From Treponema sp. (GTDB lineage: Bacteria > Spirochaetota > Spirochaetia > Treponematales > Breznakiellaceae): a stretch of 39,264 bases of DNA. The position numbers and the translations under genes are program-made. The DNA is taken from the NCBI GenBank assembly GCA_031255615.1, contig JAIRSD010000033.1, forward strand, positions 1-39,264, read 5' to 3'. The notes under the pieces were generated by a model. It saw only the letters and a program-made list of their open reading frames with translations, made no database searches and was not told the DNA's origin. The number at the start of each line of letters is the position of its first letter. Position 1 is the stretch's first letter. This document shows positions 22,435-30,164 of the stretch, in pieces.

Positions 22435-25047
22435 ATGGCACAGACAAAGGCGCGCCTGCCGGTAAAGGATCTGGACAGCCTTGAGGAGGCCCTTAAAGAA
22501 ATCCGCAGGGCCCAGGAGGAGTTCGCCCGATTTTCCCAGGAGCGGGTGGACGAGATCTTCTTTGCGGCGGCCCAGGCGGCGAACCGGGCGCGGATTCCCC
22601 TGGCGAAGGCGGCGGCGGAAGAAACCGGCATGGGGGTTGTGGAAGACAAGGTCATCAAGAATCACTTCGCCGCGGAGTACATCTACAACGCCTACAGGGA
22701 CGCGAAGACCTGCGGTATCATCGAGGAAGACCCGGTCTTTGGGATCAAAAAGGCGGCGGAGCCGGTGGGGGTGGTGGCGGCGGTAATTCCCACCACCAAT
22801 CCGACCTCCACGGTCATTTTTAAGTCCCTTATCTGTCTGAAAACCCGGAACGGGATTATCATTTCCCCCCACCCCCGGGCGAAGAACAGCAGCGGCGAGG
22901 CGGCCCGGATTGTCCTGGAGGCGGCGGTGGAGGCCGGGGCCCCGGCGGGAATCATCGGCTGGATAGACGAACCCAGTCTGGAGCTTACCAACCTGGTCAT
23001 GCGGGAGGCGGACCTTATTCTGGCCACCGGCGGCCCCGGCATGGTTAAGGCGGCCTACTCCTCCGGGAAGCCGGCAATCGGGGTGGGTTCGGGAAACGTG
23101 CCGGCGGTCGTGGATTCCAGCGCGGATATCCGGACGGCGGCAAGTTCCATCATCCTTTCCAAGACCTTTGACAACGGGATGATCTGCGCCAGCGAACAGT
23201 CGGTCATCGCCCTGGATGAAATTTATGACAGGATGAAGCTGGAACTCGCCTACCGGGGCTGCTACTTCCTGAAACCCGCCGAGGCTGAAAAGATCCGCAA
23301 GACCATCCTGGTAAACGGCGCGTTGAACGCGAAGATCGTGGGCCAGAGCGCGTCCAGGATCGCGGAGCTTGCGGGCCTTTCGATTCCCCGGGACATCAAG
23401 ATTCTGGTTGGGGAAGTGGAGAGCACGGACCTGAGCGAGGAATTCGCCCACGAAAAACTTTCCCCGGTCCTTGCCATGTACCGGGCCCGGGATTGGACGG
23501 ACGCATTAAACAAGGCGGAATCCCTGATTCGGGACGGGGGCTACGGCCATACCGCCAGCCTCTACCTGGACCCCGCCAGGAAGGACCTGCTGGAGGAATT
23601 CAGCCTGCGGATGAAGACCTGCCGTATCGTAGTGAACACCCCTTCCTCCCACGGGGGCATCGGGGACCTCTACAACTTTAAGCTCCTCCCCTCCCTGACC
23701 CTGGGCTGCGGTTCCTGGGGGGGGAATTCGGTGGCGGAGAACGTGGGGGTTAAGCAGCTTTTAAACATCAAAACCGTGGCGGAGAGGAGGGAAAACATGC
23801 TCTGGTTCAGGACCCCGGACAAGGTGTATATCAAACGGGGCTGCCTCCCCGCCGCCCTGGACGAACTGGGGGGGGTCCTGGGGAAAAAGCGGGCCTTTAT
23901 CGTGACCGACTCCTTCCTCTACCAAAACGGCTATACCGGGGCGGTAACGAAAAAGCTGGACGAGCTGGGGATTGTCCACCAGACTTTTTTCGACGTGGAA
24001 AGCGATCCCAGTCTGGCCTGCGCCAGGAAGGGGGCCGCCCTCATGGCGTCCTTCCTGCCCGACGCGATTATCGCGGTGGGGGGCGGTTCCGCCATGGACG
24101 CGGCCAAGATCATGTGGGTCCTCTACGAACACCCCGAGGCGGATTTCTCCTCCATGGCCATGCGTTTTATGGACATAAGGAAGCGAATCTACCGTTTCCC
24201 CAAAATGGGGGGGAAGGCCTATTTTATCGCCGTGCCCACCAGCGCCGGCACGGGAAGCGAGGCGACCCCCTTCGCGGTGATCACCGATGAAACGACGGGG
24301 ATGAAGTATCCCCTGGCGGATTACGAACTCCTGCCGAACATGGCGGTCGTGGACGCCGATCTCCAGATGAGGGCCCCCAAGTCCCTGACCAGCGCCACCG
24401 GCATCGACGCATTGACCCACGCGCTGGAAGCCTACGCTTCGGTAATGGCCTCCGACTTTACCGACGGCCTCGCCGTTCAGGCAATAAAGCTGATCTTCCG
24501 CTACCTGCCCCGGGCCTATGAACTGGGGCCGGAGGACCCGGAGGCCCGGGAAAAGATGGCCAACGCCGCGGCCATCGCCGGCATGGCCTTTGCCAACGCC
24601 TTCCTGGGGGTCTGCCATTCCATGGCCCACAAGCTGGGGGCCTTTTACCACCTGCCCCACGGCGTAGCCAACGCCCTGATGATCACCGAGGTCCTCCGTT
24701 TTAACGCGGCGGAAGTCCCGGCCAAGATGGCCGCCTTTTCCCAGTACGATCACCCCCGGACCCTCAGCCGCTACGCGGAGATCGCCCGGGCCCTGGAGCT
24801 TGGGGAAGGCAGCGACGAGGAACGGCTGGAAAGCCTTATCGCCGCGATAGAGGAGCTTAAAACCCGGATAGGGATCAAGGGGAGCATCCGGGACTACGGC
24901 ATAGAGGAGAAGGAATTCCTGGAGGGCCTTGACAGGATGAGCGAGGCGGCCTTTGACGATCAGTGCACCGGCGCCAACCCCCGGTATCCGCTGATCGGGG
25001 AAATTAAACAGATGTACCTTAACGCCTACTACGGGGGAGGGAAATGA
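22435..25047 (+). CDS. adhE: bifunctional aldehyde-alcohol dehydrogenase
   Basis: 870 aa, standard length. It converts acetyl-CoA to acetaldehyde and then ethanol with two NADH, re-oxidising NADH in fermentation; it forms cytoplasmic spirosome filaments in relatives. N-terminal CoA-acylating aldehyde dehydrogenase (about 1-430): VIPTTNPTST, and catalytic Cys251 in FDNGMICASEQS. C-terminal iron alcohol dehydrogenase (about 455-865): GGGSAMDAAKIMW near 548, and metal-ligand region GVCHSMAHKLGAFYHLPHG near 727. ATG at 22435 has AAGGA upstream. A small leader hairpin precedes it. The stop overlaps the ATG of the phosphotransferase gene (ATGA). Both domains look intact. Confidence 0.97.
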   Translation: MAQTKARLPVKDLDSLEEALKEIRRAQEEFARFSQERVDEIFFAAAQAANRARIPLAKAAAEETGMGVVEDKVIKNHFAAEYIYNAYRDAKTCGIIEEDPVFGIKKAAEPVGVVAAVIPTTNPTSTVIFKSLICLKTRNGIIISPHPRAKNSSGEAARIVLEAAVEAGAPAGIIGWIDEPSLELTNLVMREADLILATGGPGMVKAAYSSGKPAIGVGSGNVPAVVDSSADIRTAASSIILSKTFDNGMICASEQSVIALDEIYDRMKLELAYRGCYFLKPAEAEKIRKTILVNGALNAKIVGQSASRIAELAGLSIPRDIKILVGEVESTDLSEEFAHEKLSPVLAMYRARDWTDALNKAESLIRDGGYGHTASLYLDPARKDLLEEFSLRMKTCRIVVNTPSSHGGIGDLYNFKLLPSLTLGCGSWGGNSVAENVGVKQLLNIKTVAERRENMLWFRTPDKVYIKRGCLPAALDELGGVLGKKRAFIVTDSFLYQNGYTGAVTKKLDELGIVHQTFFDVESDPSLACARKGAALMASFLPDAIIAVGGGSAMDAAKIMWVLYEHPEADFSSMAMRFMDIRKRIYRFPKMGGKAYFIAVPTSAGTGSEATPFAVITDETTGMKYPLADYELLPNMAVVDADLQMRAPKSLTSATGIDALTHALEAYASVMASDFTDGLAVQAIKLIFRYLPRAYELGPEDPEAREKMANAAAIAGMAFANAFLGVCHSMAHKLGAFYHLPHGVANALMITEVLRFNAAEVPAKMAAFSQYDHPRTLSRYAEIARALELGEGSDEERLESLIAAIEELKTRIGIKGSIRDYGIEEKEFLEGLDRMSEAAFDDQCTGANPRYPLIGEIKQMYLNAYYGGGK

Positions 25048-25805
25048 GCAGAACCATTATTGTTGAACGCCCGAACAAGACAATCTACCTGGAAGACGGG
25101 AAGGTCTACAAGGTGATGGGGCCGGAATACCCCGCCTCCGATGTGTTTAACGAAGCCCTGAACCTGGCGGCCGTGGGGGAAACGGAACTTAAAACGCCGA
25201 AGATTCTGGAAGTTGCCAAGGTTGAAGGCAAATGGGCCATCGTGTGGGAGTACGTCGAGGGGACCACCATGCTGGAACTGATGAAGCGGGAACCGGACCG
25301 GTTCGACGAATACCTTAACCGCTTTGTGGATATCCAACTGGAAATGCACCGCTACAGCGCCACCCGGCTCCCGATCCTTACCGACAAGATGCACCGGAAG
25401 ATCCGCGCCAGCGGCCTGGACTCGGACATCCGCTACGAACTCCACACCCGGCTGGACAGCATGCCCCGGCACACCAAACTCTGCCACGGGGACTTTGCCC
25501 CCAGCAACATCGTCATCACCAGGGACGGCGAAGCCTGCATCATCGACTGGTCCCACGCATCCCAGGGGAACGCCTCCGCCGACGCCGCCCAAACCTGGCT
25601 CATCTTCAACTTCTACCGGAATATCCTGCCCGGAGGCCGGGACCTGGCGGAAATGTACCTGAACCTTTTCTGCGGGAAAAGCGGCGCCCCCCGGCAATAC
25701 GTGGAAAAGTGGATCTCCATCGTCTCCGCGTCCCAGCTCCTCAAGGGCAGGCCGGAGGAACGGGAATTCCTCCTCCGCCAGGTCAACGTGGTGGAGTACG
25801 AGTAG
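25044..25805 (+). CDS. aminoglycoside/choline-kinase-fold phosphotransferase
   Basis: 253 aa, cytoplasmic. Protein-kinase-like small-molecule kinase: the Brenner motif CHGDFAPSN near residues 147-155 (catalytic Asp and metal-binding Asn) and the IIDWSH motif near 168 (DFG equivalent). The N-terminal lobe has the hydrophobic IVWEYVEGTTM hinge. It resembles the APH-like family annotated in anaerobes, as I recall; substrate not known, and there is no reason to call it an antibiotic-resistance enzyme. It starts within the adhE stop (ATGA overlap at 25044), so it is translated with adhE. Such strict coupling suggests a role with fermentation, by context only. Confidence 0.88.
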   Translation: MSRTIIVERPNKTIYLEDGKVYKVMGPEYPASDVFNEALNLAAVGETELKTPKILEVAKVEGKWAIVWEYVEGTTMLELMKREPDRFDEYLNRFVDIQLEMHRYSATRLPILTDKMHRKIRASGLDSDIRYELHTRLDSMPRHTKLCHGDFAPSNIVITRDGEACIIDWSHASQGNASADAAQTWLIFNFYRNILPGGRDLAEMYLNLFCGKSGAPRQYVEKWISIVSASQLLKGRPEEREFLLRQVNVVEYE

Positions 25806-25850
25806 GGCGGGGACGGCATAACGGCGGGAATCCCCCGCCGGGGCGGGGGG

Positions 25851-25953
25851 CGCGCCCAAAAGAAACGAAGGCATCCGGCGTATCCCTTTTTATCCCTGGC
25901 GCTTGTTGTGATACATTGCTTAACCGTGTCTGATTTTTCCAACACATCGGGCG
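25851..25953 (+). repeat. F4 direct repeat, first copy
   Basis: About 103 bases including GGCGCTTGTTGTGATA, TTAACCGTGTCTGATTTTTC and CAACAC. It aligns without gaps to a copy exactly 190 bases downstream, with roughly one in five bases changed. Function unknown. Confidence 0.75.
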
Positions 25954-25994
25954 CGGCGGAATAAGCCTTGTAAGCCCTATGCCGGGAAGGTTGC

Positions 25995-26016
25995 GGCAAA
26001 CGCCGCGGCGTTTGCC
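25995..26016. repeat. perfect 22-base palindrome
   Basis: GGCAAACGCC-GC-GGCGTTTGCC between the two F4 repeats. No loop in DNA; as RNA a tight hairpin. Possibly a decayed part of the palindromic repeat families. Confidence 0.7.
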
Positions 26017-26040
26017 GACGGAGGCTGTAAACGACGGAGA

Positions 26041-26143
26041 TGCGCCCCGAAAGAACCGCGCATCCGGCGCATCCCTTCTTAATTCTTGGCGCTTGTCGTG
26101 ATAGATTACTTAACCGTGTCTGATTTTTCCAACACGCCGGGCG
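26041..26143 (+). repeat. F4 direct repeat, second copy
   Basis: Second copy, 190 bases after the first, in the same orientation: GGCGCTTGTCGTGATA, TTAACCGTGTCTGATTTTTC, CAACAC. No gene is seen in the gap 25806-26222. Confidence 0.75.
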
Positions 26144-26222
26144 ACGAATCCCTCCGGGGCGGCCGCTCGGCGGCCCCCTCCCTTTTTTTTATGGCCGCGC
26201 CGTGGTATATCGGTGGGCGACA

Positions 26223-27263
26223 ATGGCAATGTTAACCGCCGCCCCGGATGACCAGGGCCGCCGCCTGGACCGGGTTTTGCGAAAGGCCCTGCCGGAACTT
26301 CCTCTTTCCCTGATCCACCGGCTGCTGCGGGAAGGCAGGGTTCTGGTGGACGGACGCCGCCGGGGCGGTGATTTCCGCGTCGCCGCCGGGCAGGCGATAA
26401 GCCTCCCCGCCGGGATCGGGGAAGGGCGCGCCGCGGAGGGCCGGATAACGGGGGGGCCCGCGAAAGGGGTCCTCCCTTGGCCGGGGGGCGGGGCCTTGCG
26501 GATCATCTACGAAGACGCCGATTTCCTGGTCCTTGACAAGGAGGCCGGCCTCCCGGTCCACGGCGGCGGGGGCAGTCTGGAAGCGCTGGCCCGGGCCCAT
26601 CTGTCCCCCAGACTGCCCCCTTCCCTCTCATTCCGGCCCGGCCCCCTCCACCGGCTGGATAAACCCACCAGCGGCATCGTGGTTTTTTCCGCAAGCCTCG
26701 AAGGGGCCCGGCGTTTCAGCGCCCTCCTGCGGGAGGGGAAGATCCGCAAACAGTACCTGGCCCTGGTGGAGGGCAGCCTTACGGAACCGGGAATCTGGGA
26801 AGACCCCCTCCTCCGGGACCGGGAAACCCGGAAAACCGCCCCGGCGGCGGAGGGAAAGACCGCCCGCACCCGGTTCTCGCCGCTGGCCCCGCATCCGGCG
26901 GGGGCCGGCGGAAGGGCGGGGCCCGGGGGCCGGGACTACAGCCTCCTGGTCATGGAACCGGAAACAGGACGCACCCACCAGATCCGCGCCCACGCCGCCG
27001 CCCACGGCCACCCCCTGGGGGGAGACGCAAAGTACGGCGGCAAGCCGCTGCCGTCGGCATTGCTGCCGGCGGCAATAATGCCGCCGGTAGTAGCGGCGGC
27101 CTCTCCGGGGCCCCCAGCCTTCCTTCTCCACGCATGGAAGCTCCTCCCCCTCGGGAACGCCGGCGGCCTCCCCCCCCTGGAGGCCCCGCCGCCGGATTAC
27201 TTCCTGGCCGCCGTCGAAAAAATCTTCGGGAGGGGGATCATTTCAAGGCAGCGTCTTGATTAG
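26223..27263 (+). CDS. RluC/RluD-type pseudouridine synthase with S4 domain
   Basis: 346 aa. Ribosomal RNA pseudouridylation enzyme. An S4 RNA-binding domain occupies about residues 8-65 (GRRLDRVLRKAL, then RLLREGRVLVDGRR). The catalytic domain follows, with LHRLDKPTSG near 146 and RTHQIRAHAAAHGHPLGGDAKYGG. An unusual insert of about 23 residues (PSALLPAAIMPPVVAAASPG and on) separates GGKPL from the conserved FLLHAWKL strand; its DNA (about 27047-27085) is palindrome-rich, as if a repeat had gone in-frame. Start: ATG 26223 preferred; GTG 26202 and ATG 26229 are also in frame, and none has a strong Shine-Dalgarno sequence. Stands alone between repeat-filled gaps. Confidence 0.9.
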   Translation: MAMLTAAPDDQGRRLDRVLRKALPELPLSLIHRLLREGRVLVDGRRRGGDFRVAAGQAISLPAGIGEGRAAEGRITGGPAKGVLPWPGGGALRIIYEDADFLVLDKEAGLPVHGGGGSLEALARAHLSPRLPPSLSFRPGPLHRLDKPTSGIVVFSASLEGARRFSALLREGKIRKQYLALVEGSLTEPGIWEDPLLRDRETRKTAPAAEGKTARTRFSPLAPHPAGAGGRAGPGGRDYSLLVMEPETGRTHQIRAHAAAHGHPLGGDAKYGGKPLPSALLPAAIMPPVVAAASPGPPAFLLHAWKLLPLGNAGGLPPLEAPPPDYFLAAVEKIFGRGIISRQRLD

Positions 27264-27285
27264 GTTAAAAGGCATGATATATGGA

Positions 27286-27437
27286 TGTTAGAAATTTCCC
27301 CCCCAGGGCGGGAAAAACGCACGAGAGGCGGGGACGGGGAGCGCTTATTCATTCCTTCGTGTTCCTGGCGAGCCGTAGTCGGCGCCTTGGCGGTTAACAT
27401 TCCTGTTCCCGGTTCTTTCGCCTATCCGGTGATTTAT
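27286..27437 (-). repeat. C repeat copy 8 (diverged)
   Basis: Inverted C unit: GAAATTTCC...AAACGCACGAGAGG, CATTCCTTCGTGTTCCTGGC, GAGCCGTAGTCGGCGCCTTGG, GGTTAACATTCCTGTTCCCG, CCTATCCGGTGATTTA. The first arm is decayed. It occupies part of the gap 27264-27671. Confidence 0.75.
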
Positions 27438-27468
27438 TCGACGTAAACGGAAGGCCGCGCTGTTCGCG

Positions 27469-27509
27469 GGGCCTGTTCAATGGCCGGCCGGGTTAGGGTG
27501 AACAGGCCC
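27469..27509. repeat. 11-bp inverted repeat
   Basis: GGGCCTGTTCA (27469-27479) and TGAACAGGCCC (27499-27509), 19-base loop. No T tract. The remaining sequence to 27671 has no supported gene; a short open frame there lacks support. Confidence 0.6.
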
Positions 27510-27671
27510 AATTTTACGGCGCCGGTATGTTAAGGATACGGAGCTTGGAAAAAACAAGCGGGGGTAGCGGAAAACCCGCGGAGCGGGGTTGGAGCGAGGG
27601 GGAGCAGCGTCAAAAATACTTTTCATGGACTAAAAGAATCCTGCGTTTCGGAACCTATGGGCTCCCCCTTC

Positions 27672-28367
27672 TTAAGGCATTGAGTCCCCGGCGCTCCCGT
27701 TCCGGGCGGCGGCGAGAAACTGGTTGAGGGCGTCCCTGGTTTCGCCGTCGATGAGCAGGGACATGACCAGACGCTGAAGGGGGAAGCGCTGCGCCATGCG
27801 GCTGGCGGCGACGTAGCGGACGTAGCACCAGTCCGTTCCGGGCAGGGTTTCAAAATACCATGCCCCCCGGACATCCTTGACCCGGCCGTCGCCGCGGACA
27901 TAGCTGTAGTCGATGTGCAGCCGGTTCGGTTCGTCCACCAGCACGGCAGCCATCTGGCGGAACCTTACCGCGTAGGAGGCTCCGAGGACCTCTATCCCCG
28001 CCACCATGTCGTGATAAACCGCTCCGTCTTCACGGATGACTTGCATGTCCTGATTCCGTTTAAAAATTCGGGGGTACGATTCGTAATTCAAAATAGTTTC
28101 CCTAAGCCGGGAGAAGGGAATATCGGTGCAGGTGTGGAGCTCCGCGTAGGCGTCTATCCAGCGGGTCTTGTCGTCTTCTATTTCCCGGGATACTTCGGTC
28201 TTGATGATCTCCGCTTTTTTATAGAGTTTCTTCCAGGCGTTCCGGGGGGGAAGATCAAAATCCTCCCCCCCAGCACGGGGGACAGGCAAAAGGGCCAGCA
28301 GCGCTGAACAGACGAGCAGGATCCCGCCGAAGCGGGGGCGCCGCGTTCCCCGTCCCGCCGCGCTCAT
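27672..28367 (-). CDS. secreted SRPBCC/START-like protein
   Basis: 231 aa. An Arg-rich N-terminus and hydrophobic segment (ILLVCSALLALLPVP) form a signal peptide. The rest fits the SRPBCC helix-grip fold: a helix after the first strand containing the SRLRETILNYESYPRIFKR segment typical of START/polyketide-cyclase-like domains, then beta strands (VYHDMVAGIEVLGASYAVRF, LHIDYSYVRGDGRVKDVRG) and a long C-terminal helix (LVMSLLIDGETRDALNQFL). Such domains bind hydrophobic ligands; ligand unknown. The ATG overlaps the stop of the upstream oxidoreductase (ATGA at 28364-28367), so it is cotranslated with it; a functional link is not obvious. Confidence 0.8.
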   Translation of the reverse strand: MSAAGRGTRRPRFGGILLVCSALLALLPVPRAGGEDFDLPPRNAWKKLYKKAEIIKTEVSREIEDDKTRWIDAYAELHTCTDIPFSRLRETILNYESYPRIFKRNQDMQVIREDGAVYHDMVAGIEVLGASYAVRFRQMAAVLVDEPNRLHIDYSYVRGDGRVKDVRGAWYFETLPGTDWCYVRYVAASRMAQRFPLQRLVMSLLIDGETRDALNQFLAAARNGSAGDSMP

Positions 28368-29452
28368 TCAAACGCGATCGGGGCGCCCAGTTTTACCGAC
28401 AGGAAAATAGCCTCCATAAGCAGCATATTCCGCATGACCGAATCGAGGGATACGACAAGACTCTCTTTTCCCTCAATGGTCTTGAGGAAATTCCGGTAAA
28501 AATCCCGAATGTCGGACTTGACTACCGGAAGGGCCTCCTCCTTAATGGTTTCACTTGTCCGGGGGGCCATGGTCTTGGTAAGCCCCGCGGCGGTCCGAAT
28601 AGGAACCGCGTCGTTTTTGCTCCAGTCGGTAACCCGCACGATTTTTCCCGCGGGGCTAAAGTCCTCCATCAGGGCGGTTCCGTCCCGGCCCAGGATGTAC
28701 CAGCGGGGAAGGTTAATGAAATTGCTGGTCCCCACCTCGGCCAGATATACCAGACCGTTCTCAAAAGTCATCTCCGCGTAAAATCCGTCGTCCACCAATT
28801 CGTTGGTAACATGGGTAAAGACGGCGTACACTTTTTTTACCTTTTCGGGAATCATTTGCAGGGCCTGATCCAGAATATGGACCCCCCAATCCAGCACCAT
28901 GCCGCCGCCGTGTTCCGGAAGCCCCCGCCAGTCGCCGGGGATCCCCCGGGACCCGTGCACCCGGGACTCGATGCGGAACACCTCGCCCAGCATTTTTTCA
29001 TCGTAGATCTTCTTCGCCGTCAGATAATCTTCGTCCCAGCGGCGGTTCTGATGCACCGCGAAGACCTTCCCCGCCTTCCGGGAAGCGTCAATCATGTCCC
29101 GCAGCTCCCCCGAATTAAGGGCGGCCGGTTTTTCGCAGACCACATGCTTCCCCGCCTCCAGGGCCCTTAATACCATAGGCCTGTGGAGCTCGTTGGGAAC
29201 CGACACAAGAACCGCGTCAACGGCGGGATCCCCCAAAAGCTCCTCCAGGGAACCGTAAGCCCTCAAACCGTGGTCCCGGGCAAACTGCTGCCGGTCTTCG
29301 GCAATATCGTAGGAACCGCATACCGAAAGATTCTCAAAACCCTTTCCTTCGGCGACTTTTTTTCCGCCGAACCACGCGCCTTCGTTGATAAGCTCCCGAT
29401 GCCAGTTTCCCATGCCGCCCAAACCGATTATCGCCAAGTTATAACTCTTCAT
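28364..29452 (-). CDS. Gfo/Idh/MocA-family oxidoreductase
   Basis: 362 aa, cytoplasmic NAD(P)-dependent sugar or cyclitol dehydrogenase-like. Rossmann motif LAIIGLGGMGNWH at the N-terminus; the family motif CEKPAAL with the conserved Lys near residue 104; a C-terminal alpha/beta domain with RRWDEDYLTAK and HGGGMVLDWGVHILD, the last holding the usual catalytic-region Asp/His. Substrate not deducible; inositol or glucose-type substrates are common. ATG at 29452 with GCGAGG upstream. First gene of a two-gene unit with the SRPBCC protein. Confidence 0.92.
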   Translation of the reverse strand: MKSYNLAIIGLGGMGNWHRELINEGAWFGGKKVAEGKGFENLSVCGSYDIAEDRQQFARDHGLRAYGSLEELLGDPAVDAVLVSVPNELHRPMVLRALEAGKHVVCEKPAALNSGELRDMIDASRKAGKVFAVHQNRRWDEDYLTAKKIYDEKMLGEVFRIESRVHGSRGIPGDWRGLPEHGGGMVLDWGVHILDQALQMIPEKVKKVYAVFTHVTNELVDDGFYAEMTFENGLVYLAEVGTSNFINLPRWYILGRDGTALMEDFSPAGKIVRVTDWSKNDAVPIRTAAGLTKTMAPRTSETIKEEALPVVKSDIRDFYRNFLKTIEGKESLVVSLDSVMRNMLLMEAIFLSVKLGAPIAFE

Positions 29453-29554
29453 ACATACCTCGCCGTAAGTATAGTTGATTCCGGCTGAAGATCAAGCGGA
29501 GCCCGAATCGGGGACGATAAAAAAAATTCAGGATCGGAACATCATGTGTATGTT

Positions 29555-29648
29555 GGGCGCATCCCCGCCTCCGGCGGGGACCGGGCTATCCGCTTAAATC
29601 TTTTGCCTGGCGGGGCCAGGCAAAAGATACCGCTTCTATCCCTTGCGC
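29555..29648 (-). repeat. P element copy 9
   Basis: On the minus strand: GCGCAAGGGATAGAAGCGGT, hairpin 1 ATCTTTTGCCTGG/CCAGGCAAAAGAT (13 pairs), TTAAGCGGATAGCCCGG, hairpin 2 CCCCGCC-GGA-GGCGGGG, ATGCGCCC. A third, unrelated hairpin 1 sequence compared with copies 1/2 and 5/6/7. Confidence 0.88.
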
Positions 29649-29650
29649 TG

Positions 29651-29766
29651 CTCACCCATGGCATCCCTGCCATGGGTGAGCCCGGGGTTTTTGCAAAGCA
29701 AAAACCCCGGGAAACTATTTACGCCGGCATCCTGCCGGCCCGGAGTTTCGCAAAGCGAAACTCCGG
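29651..29766 (-). repeat. hairpin array adjoining P copy 9
   Basis: CTCACCCATGG/CCATGGGTGAG with loop CATCCCTG (29651-29680), CCCGGGGTTTTTGC/GCAAAAACCCCGGG (29681-29711), a smaller GCCGGCATCCTGCCGGC, and CCGGAGTTTCGC/GCGAAACTCCGG (29740-29766). Read on the minus strand the order GAGTTTCGC hairpin, GTTTTTGC hairpin, loop-CAGGGATG hairpin, P core equals that at 22081-22298. Confidence 0.85.
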
Positions 29767-29930
29767 CAAAACCAAAACGCTGTGCGGTTTGGGTCGGCCT
29801 CCCTGCCGGTATTCGCCGGGGCGGAGAAGGCGCGGCGCCGCAAAAGAAAGCCCCCCGCGCTTTCACGGTAAGTAAATTTTTCGCGGGGATACATCCTTCT
29901 GACCCGGGGAAATCCGCGCTTTCTTCTTTT

Positions 29931-29983
29931 TTAAGCGGTTGTTATCGGCGAAAACTGAAGTTTCCGCCGACAACAACTCTACT
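29931..29983 (+). repeat. F3 hairpin repeat, copy c
   Basis: TTAAGCGG, stem GTTGTT-A-TCGGCG, loop with AAAACTGAAGTTTC, stem CGCCGA-C-AACAAC, TCTACT. Flanks and loop match the copy at 20397-20443, while the inner stem differs and remains paired. Confidence 0.75.
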
Positions 29984-29987
29984 GCCT

Positions 29988-30093
29988 TGACTGCACCAAA
30001 TCACCGGATAAGCGAAAGAACCGGAACAGGAATGTTAACCACGAAGGGGCACCAAGGCGCCGGCTGCGGCTCGCCAGGTACGCGAAGGAATGC
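29988..30093 (+). repeat. C repeat copy 9 (truncated)
   Basis: Left half of a C unit: CACCAAATCACCGGATAAGC, GAACAGGAATGTTAACCACG, AAGGGGCACCAAGGCGC, GGCTCGCCAGG. The second arm is missing. With P copy 9 and F3 copy c it fills the gap 29453-30164. Confidence 0.8.
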
Positions 30094-30164
30094 CGCCGCG
30101 ATCAGCAAGTTCCCCGTAATCCGCGGGCTTCAATTTCCGCCTTTTAGCATTTAGCCGCCAATAT

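Noticed and set aside
25044..25805. Antibiotic (aminoglycoside) resistance gene
   Set aside because: Only the general kinase-fold motifs are shared; the genomic context is fermentation, and no resistance-specific features are seen.
27527..27727. 66-codon plus-strand frame
   Set aside because: No domain, overlaps the end of the SRPBCC gene on the other strand, and the composition is typical of the GC-rich intergenic repeats.
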